The notes beneath the pieces are model-generated. The model saw nothing but the letters and a program-made list of their open reading frames with translations. It did no database searches and was not told where the DNA came from. The translations under genes were made by a program, and so were the position numbers. Below, piece by piece: positions 58,701-64,000 of a stretch of DNA of 64,000 nt (position 1 is the stretch's first letter; each line of letters begins with the position of its first letter). Origin of the DNA: Ustulina deusta (Eukaryota > Ascomycota > Sordariomycetes > Xylariales > Xylariaceae); the NCBI GenBank assembly GCA_023159155.1, contig JAJNNX010000013.1, positions 620,001 through 684,000 of the forward strand, read 5' to 3'.

Positions 58701-59926
58701 ATCCGTACTACTGGTCCAGCGTGGTCGATGCGCCCGCGATGAAGAAGCGCGACGTGGAACTCCGAGTGCGGCACGAGTATGGCGGAAACTGGAAGCGTTA
58801 CGCCCACGACGTCTTTCACGAAGATAGACACAACACGCCCGAGGAGGAGCTCCATCTCTTGCGCAAGAGATGGTTCTCCGCCGACTTGAAAATGTGGTTC
58901 GACAAACAGCTCGATGTCAACGAACAATGGACAGCTGCGACTCATATGGTGCAGGATGATTTCCGCGTCTATTTCTCCGACGACAGAATCGACTGCAGCT
59001 TCGGAGGTCTGCCCGTGCAGGGATACTTCGCGGCCTACGCTGATCTCAATGTAAACGTGCAGACATCGGCCCAGCTGACATTGATTGTGAGTTCAATCGT
59101 CGCTTCGTGAAAACATCTAAAGATCTAGAAATCTCCCGCTGATACCAACCAATTTCTGCACAATAATAGGGGAAATTGAACAACCTACAGAGCTTCCAAG
59201 AGTCACATCTGCTCGCCAGGAGTAAAGGCAACATTGATGCCATGTTGGTGTTTGACGCCTTTGGTAAGGTTAGCTTCTCGACGGGAAGACTGGAAATTTT
59301 CGGCGCGCAGAATTTTGGCGCCACATTCAGGATTCCGGGCCTTGTCACAGTCGGTCCCAATTTCAAGGTATACGGGGTAAGTAAACGGCGTCACGTCGTC
59401 CTTGGGGTCGTCCCTTATCGAGGTGTCTAATTATTCTGTGTCTACGACTGACTGCCTTTCGCTAATTAATACATTGTGTAGCAACTTGCCGGACAATTGA
59501 CTCTACACACGTAAGTAGTAGTTCTTTTAATTACAACTCATCATACAGTAGGTAACTAGCCAATTGCTGAGCAACATGGGAACAACAGGACAGCTCAAGC
59601 GACGTACAATCTCGCCCATTGGGACTACACCCAGCGGTATCCCAACGAAAAAAACGATCGCGGCGGCGCATCGACCGATACATCCGCGACCATGCAGACA
59701 TCCATGAGTGAGAACAAATTCGAGTGGCACGCCGATGTCTCTGTTGCTGGCGATGTCAAGGCGACTATGTATGTTAGCCCCGTCCACCCTCTACCCCTTT
59801 CGTTCATCTTGGAGTACGTACGACTATGTTGATGCTGACTTGAAAAACCACTAAACCAGATCACCTCTTGTCGAGTTCGGCGTCGTTTTCAACAGCACCC
59901 TAGGCATCCCGAGCGCATCTGTGTAA
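55731..59926 (+). CDS. GH18 chitinase, subgroup C (killer-toxin-like), 5' truncated
   Basis: Chitin hydrolase. Fourteen exons give 1081 codons open to TAA: 55731-56056, 56127-56524, 56592-56701, 56758-57046, 57128-57286, 57356-57492, 57555-57687, 57741-58009, 58085-58113, 58174-59086, 59170-59376, 59482-59510, 59589-59768 and 59860-59926. All 13 introns have GT-AG ends. The GH18 barrel shows [11 protein letters not shown] and the intact catalytic motif FDGVDLDWE (exon 1 end, GA donor split), then [10 protein letters not shown] and FIWAVDLDD. Long Cys-rich and beta-rich C-terminal regions are typical of subgroup C chitinases. Missing are the start codon, signal peptide, any N-terminal chitin-binding modules and the first barrel strand. 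An in-frame TGA lies at 55689 and the first ATG only at about 55795. It is probably a 5'-truncated gene; transcription from a new promoter cannot be excluded. Confidence 0.85.
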
Positions 59927-60170
59927 TGGGCTGCAATCAGTGTATTGTAGCATGTAGTACGTGCTGGCCACGTATCACACAAAAAAAAAACAATCTAAAC
60001 AGAACCTAGATATAACTTGCTAAAGGAAAAGATCTTTGTCCTAACTTCTATAGGCAAAAGTCAAGCTATAATATAGAATAAGTAGAGCTAAGTTATATAA
60101 CACTAACCTAGTTATATAACATAATAATTTTTTTTTTTAAATTAAAATTATATTTTTGTAATATATAATT

Positions 60171-60239
60171 ATTTTTTGTTTTATTTATTAAGTATTTTTT
60201 GTTTTATTTATTAAATATTTTCCGTTTTATTTATTAAAT
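60171..60239. repeat. 23-bp tandem repeat, three units
   Basis: Three adjacent 23-bp units sharing GTTTTATTTATTAA. Units 1 and 2 differ by one base and unit 3 carries TCC in place of TTT. Confidence 0.85.
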
Positions 60240-62899
60240 CTGTCCGCGTTAAATATATTATTTTTAGGGTCTTTTATTTTATTATCTAAATTATAGCTAA
60301 TAATATTATTTATTATATTAAAGTAGTTATTAATTATAATTGCTATATTTTTATTAATAAGAGCTACGTTATATTGAACTATATTTTTATTAATAATTAT
60401 AAGTCCAAATTAAATAATAAAAGTCTAAATATTAAACATTAGAACTTTGTTTTATACTATATAGGTTATTTTATAATATATTATATAAAAAATATATTTA
60501 ATAATTTTAATATATTTAATAACTAATTTCTATTTATTAATATTTATATTAAACTAATATACTATGTTTTAAATAAGGTTAATAAAAATAATATATTGCT
60601 ATACTTTATATAAAAATATACGCTAACTATTAAATAAAAAAATAATAAGCTATTTTTTTATATTTATTTATTATTAAATAATATAAGTAGCGATTTTTTA
60701 AGCTATAAATAGGAATTTTTCCTATAAAAGGTTTGCTATAATAATCTTAAATATATAAGTTTTATGTTTAGCTATATTAAGCGTTAGTATAAGATTTTAA
60801 TTAATATAACTAGGCTAGAGCTTTATAATTAAAGTTTTAATATATTTGGACTTATTTTCTTTAGTTTACTGCTTATCTTTGCAAATTTTTGCTTTTTTTT
60901 TAAGAAGTACTGTTTTAAAATATATAGTATTTTTATTAAGCTTAGCTTAATTAATAACGTCCGTAAGTATTTTTTTATATAAAGCAGTATTATTAGGCTA
61001 GCTTTTAAACTTATTAATAATTTTACGTTTTTTAGTCTAGCAGGAATAGGACATAAATACGTTTTTTTTTTTTTTAATATACTTAGGCTAGCTAGTAAGT
61101 TTAGCAGCTATAGTAACGTTAACTATAGTTTTAAAAAAGTAAGCAATAGAACGCGAGCAGCATTAAACATAATATTTATTATTATAGTTAATATAAATTA
61201 ATTTATTATAGTTAGGCTAGGACTTATAGTAAGTTTAGTAATAAAGTTTATATTTTAATTCTTATATATTTTTAGAAAAAAATATAATAGTAGTATGGTC
61301 CAAATAGTAATTTTTGCAATATACTAACCATTTATTACTAGGGTTAGCGCAGCTAGATCTAGCCCATGCAATAGTGTTACTAATAGTAAACTAGCTATAA
61401 TAAGCCTATAATATTATAACTAAGCTAAAATTTTATTATTTAACAAATCTAGGCTGCTTAATATATACTAAATTAATAATAATAATATTATATTTATTGT
61501 TTTATATATTCTAAGCAATATATATAATAACTATTTTAGGAATAATTTTAATAGTTATAAATATAGACAGCTTTTTATTAATTTTATTAATTTAAGTATT
61601 ATAAAAAGTAATAATACTAATATTTAAGCGTTGTTTGTTTGGCCGGTATAAATTGGCTTTAAAAATTAAAATAATAAAATTATAAATATATTTAGTATTA
61701 GCCCAATTAATAAAGCTATTTCTATTAGCAAGTTTATTGTTATTTTTTTTAATATTTAAAAAAAAAGCTAATCTACTAGCAGCTTTATAAGTAATATTTT
61801 TAGCAAATATTTAAAATTAAATAATTATTAGATTATTATAGTTATAAAGATTTTTAAGCATAAAACTATTATAAAATTTTATAAATATGAACTATAAAAC
61901 GCTATTTTTAATATAATAGTTAATTTTAAAACAATAGGAGTAAATAGTGCTTAATTGTTTTATATAAGTACTTATTAAAAGTTTAAACTATAGTACAAAT
62001 AGGTTAAAAAAATAGGTAGGCTAATCTGGCTTACTGCAATAGCTGCTTACTAAAAAAAAAAGCAGGCAAATTTGCTTGCTATTTCTAGCAAAAATACAGA
62101 CTGCTGCGTTAATTTATATAAAGGCAATAAATATATTAGCTTTAGTTATTCTTTATTTTTTATTAATAATCAAAACTTATATATTAAGAATAGAACTAAT
62201 AATAAATAGAACAAAAAAAATATAAATAATAATATTAGCTTTTTTATATATATGTTTAATAAGTTATTTATAAAGCTATTTATATGTTTTTTTGCTTTTT
62301 TTTTTTAAAAAGTTAGAATTAAGCTTACGGATCTTAAGATTAAAAAAAATACACTAAACAAAAAAGTTTATTTTTTGTTATATTATATACTTATTTATAA
62401 CTAATTCGATTAATTTAAAGCTTTTTTAAATAGCAGTTTTTTTATTTTTTATATTAATAATATTTTATATAAGCTATATAAAAAAGCGTTTAAGCTTAAG
62501 CAAGTTTATAAAATTTCTAGGTATATATTCTTTATTTGCTTTATAAAATATATGCCCTATTATAGTAGTAATAATTATAGCTTAAATAATTTTAAGTTTA
62601 ATATTTAGATTATATTTTATTTAGTTCTAGTAAATAATATATATTATATTATTTAACTAGTAATTATTATTATTAATAATAACAATTTAAATATATTAAG
62701 AAATAGATTAACTATATATAAGTAAAGTATTTATAAGTTATATTATAGATATTATCTATTTAGTATAAAAGTTAATAGTAGCTCGCTTAATAGTAATATT
62801 AAAATATATAACTTTTATATTAGTGTTGTCCTAACCGGCCTATATATTAGCATATATAGCAGTATTATTCCAACCAGAAACTTAGGTAGCACTTATATC

Positions 62900-63083
62900 C
62901 CAAGTAGCAGCTTAAATAGCATTATTATTGCTTATAAAACTATTGCCTTAGCTACTATTATTAAATAACCGTATTAGTGCTCCTATGTTCTAAGTAGTAG
63001 CTTAAGTAGTATTATTATTAGTATTATTATTACTTATAAAACTATTGCTCTAGCTACTATTATTAAAAAGCTATATTAGTACT
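62900..63083. repeat. About 92-bp tandem duplication inside the AT-rich block
   Basis: Two adjacent units share AAGTAGYAGCTTAARTAG, TTATAAAACTATTG and TAGCTACTATTATTAAA blocks. Many differences are C/T or A/G, and the second unit has a short internal ATT expansion. Confidence 0.7.
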
Positions 63084-64000
63084 TTTATAATATTTAATAT
63101 TATATTTAATACTAAGTCCTAAACAAAAAGCTTTTTAAAAAAAACTATAATAAAAGTCTTACTACTTCTAAAATATTTATATATAAATTTAATACTAAAA
63201 AAGTATTTTTTAATATTATATATAATAATTTTGCGTTATTTATTATTAAGTTTGGTATAAGCAGCAAAAAAGCAATTAGATTGCTTTTTAGTAATACTAT
63301 AGGGTTAATAATAAATAATTATTTTATATTAAATAATAGTTCGGAGCAATAATAAGTTTAATTATTAAGCTTTGTTTTTATTAATCTTTTATTAATTTTT
63401 TTAAAGTATAAAAGTTATAAAATCTATAAAAAAAAAAGCAACTATAGCTGTTTTATAGGGTAGGGCTATAAAATAGCAATATTTGTTTGCTAGCAAACTT
63501 AAAATATAATCTATAAAATAAACTATAATAAAAAAGACTTTAAAGTTATAGTAACAAATATATTTCTAATTAAAATCTATAGCCCAAAAATAAAAAAGCA
63601 AAAAATAGTTATTACTATTTTTATTAATAGTTATATTAGTAATAGCTTTTATTTCTACTTTTGCAGTATTTTTATAAATTGTAGTATTAAAAATAATTAA
63701 AACGTTAGGGTATAATATAGCTTTTATAACTTAAGCAAAATATTTTTTGCTATTAAGCTGTTCGGAAATATTAGAATTAGGGACTTTAAATAGAACAAGC
63801 TTTCTTAAACTTTAAATAGCTTTTTAAAAAAAATATAAAAAAATAAAAATAATAAAAGCAACTAATGCAATATTATCCTATTTTTTGCCTAGTTAATAAT
63901 AGATAGCTATATATTAAAATATATATTTAACTATTTTAGTAAAAATAACAAATAATTTAAAATACTACTATTGCGTAACTATATTTTTAATATGTTGCTT

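Larger units (their letters stand above)
59927..64000. other. Extremely AT-rich block, probably RIP-mutated repeat DNA
   Basis: From about 59,980 to the window end the sequence changes abruptly to almost only A and T, with rare CA and TG dinucleotides and abundant TA. No frame of useful length exists on either strand. This is the signature expected of repeat-induced point mutation of transposons in filamentous ascomycetes. No element type can be recognised. Two local tandem repeats inside are listed separately. Confidence 0.8.

Noticed and set aside
1..64000. CRISPR arrays, bacterial operons, riboswitches, prophage
   Set aside because: The DNA is eukaryotic, with spliceosomal introns throughout; no regularly spaced repeats of that kind were seen.
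59980..64000. Mitochondrial DNA insertion as the source of the AT-rich block
   Set aside because: No mitochondrial gene, tRNA or rRNA motif is visible, and the TA-rich, CA-poor pattern suits RIP better.

Overview
The window is nuclear DNA from a filamentous ascomycete (Pezizomycotina), probably a Sordariomycete. The evidence is compact genes with many 50-150 bp GT-AG introns carrying CTRAC-type branch sites, conserved fungal housekeeping proteins, a dispersed 5S rRNA gene, intergenic AGGTACCTA-type motifs, and an extremely AT-rich block that looks RIP-mutated (repeat-induced point mutation). The class call is inference; the fungal call is firm.

Layout. 1-8.1 kb: exosome subunit RRP45 (5' cut by the window edge), ARL3/ARFRP1-type GTPase, an unidentified polytopic membrane protein with an AT-hook, and a CAS1-type O-acetyltransferase. 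8.1-18.7 kb: gene-poor, with vacuolar carboxypeptidase Y, a 5S rRNA gene (minus) and an intron-containing tRNA-Val(CAC). 18.7-29.8 kb: large-subunit catalase, zinc alcohol dehydrogenase, a DUF4267 protein, Aurora kinase, ATP23 and glutamate 5-kinase. 30-38 kb: a small multi-exon cysteine-containing gene, NOC3, an unidentified Gln/Pro-rich protein and the RNase P/MRP subunit POP3. The small gene and POP3 become visible only after splicing. 40-48 kb: a 2555-residue ubiquitin-specific protease. 48-55 kb: gene-poor, with a PhiA-like cell-wall protein. 54.3-59.9 kb: a broken LysM gene facing a 5'-truncated GH18 subgroup C chitinase. 60-64 kb: AT-rich block without recognisable genes.

Most genes are unrelated housekeeping functions: RNA processing (RRP45, NOC3, POP3, 5S, tRNA), trafficking and proteolysis (ARL3, CPY, ATP23, USP), mitosis (Aurora), proline synthesis and peroxide removal. 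The only functional pair is the LysM/chitinase locus. Divergent LysM-chitinase pairs are known in fungi. Here both genes have lost their 5' ends at one shared point near 55,725, the LysM gene has decayed, and the remaining chitinase frame is still open across 13 introns.

Exon models were read by hand from splice signals and frame continuity. Family names come from recognised motifs, without any database search.
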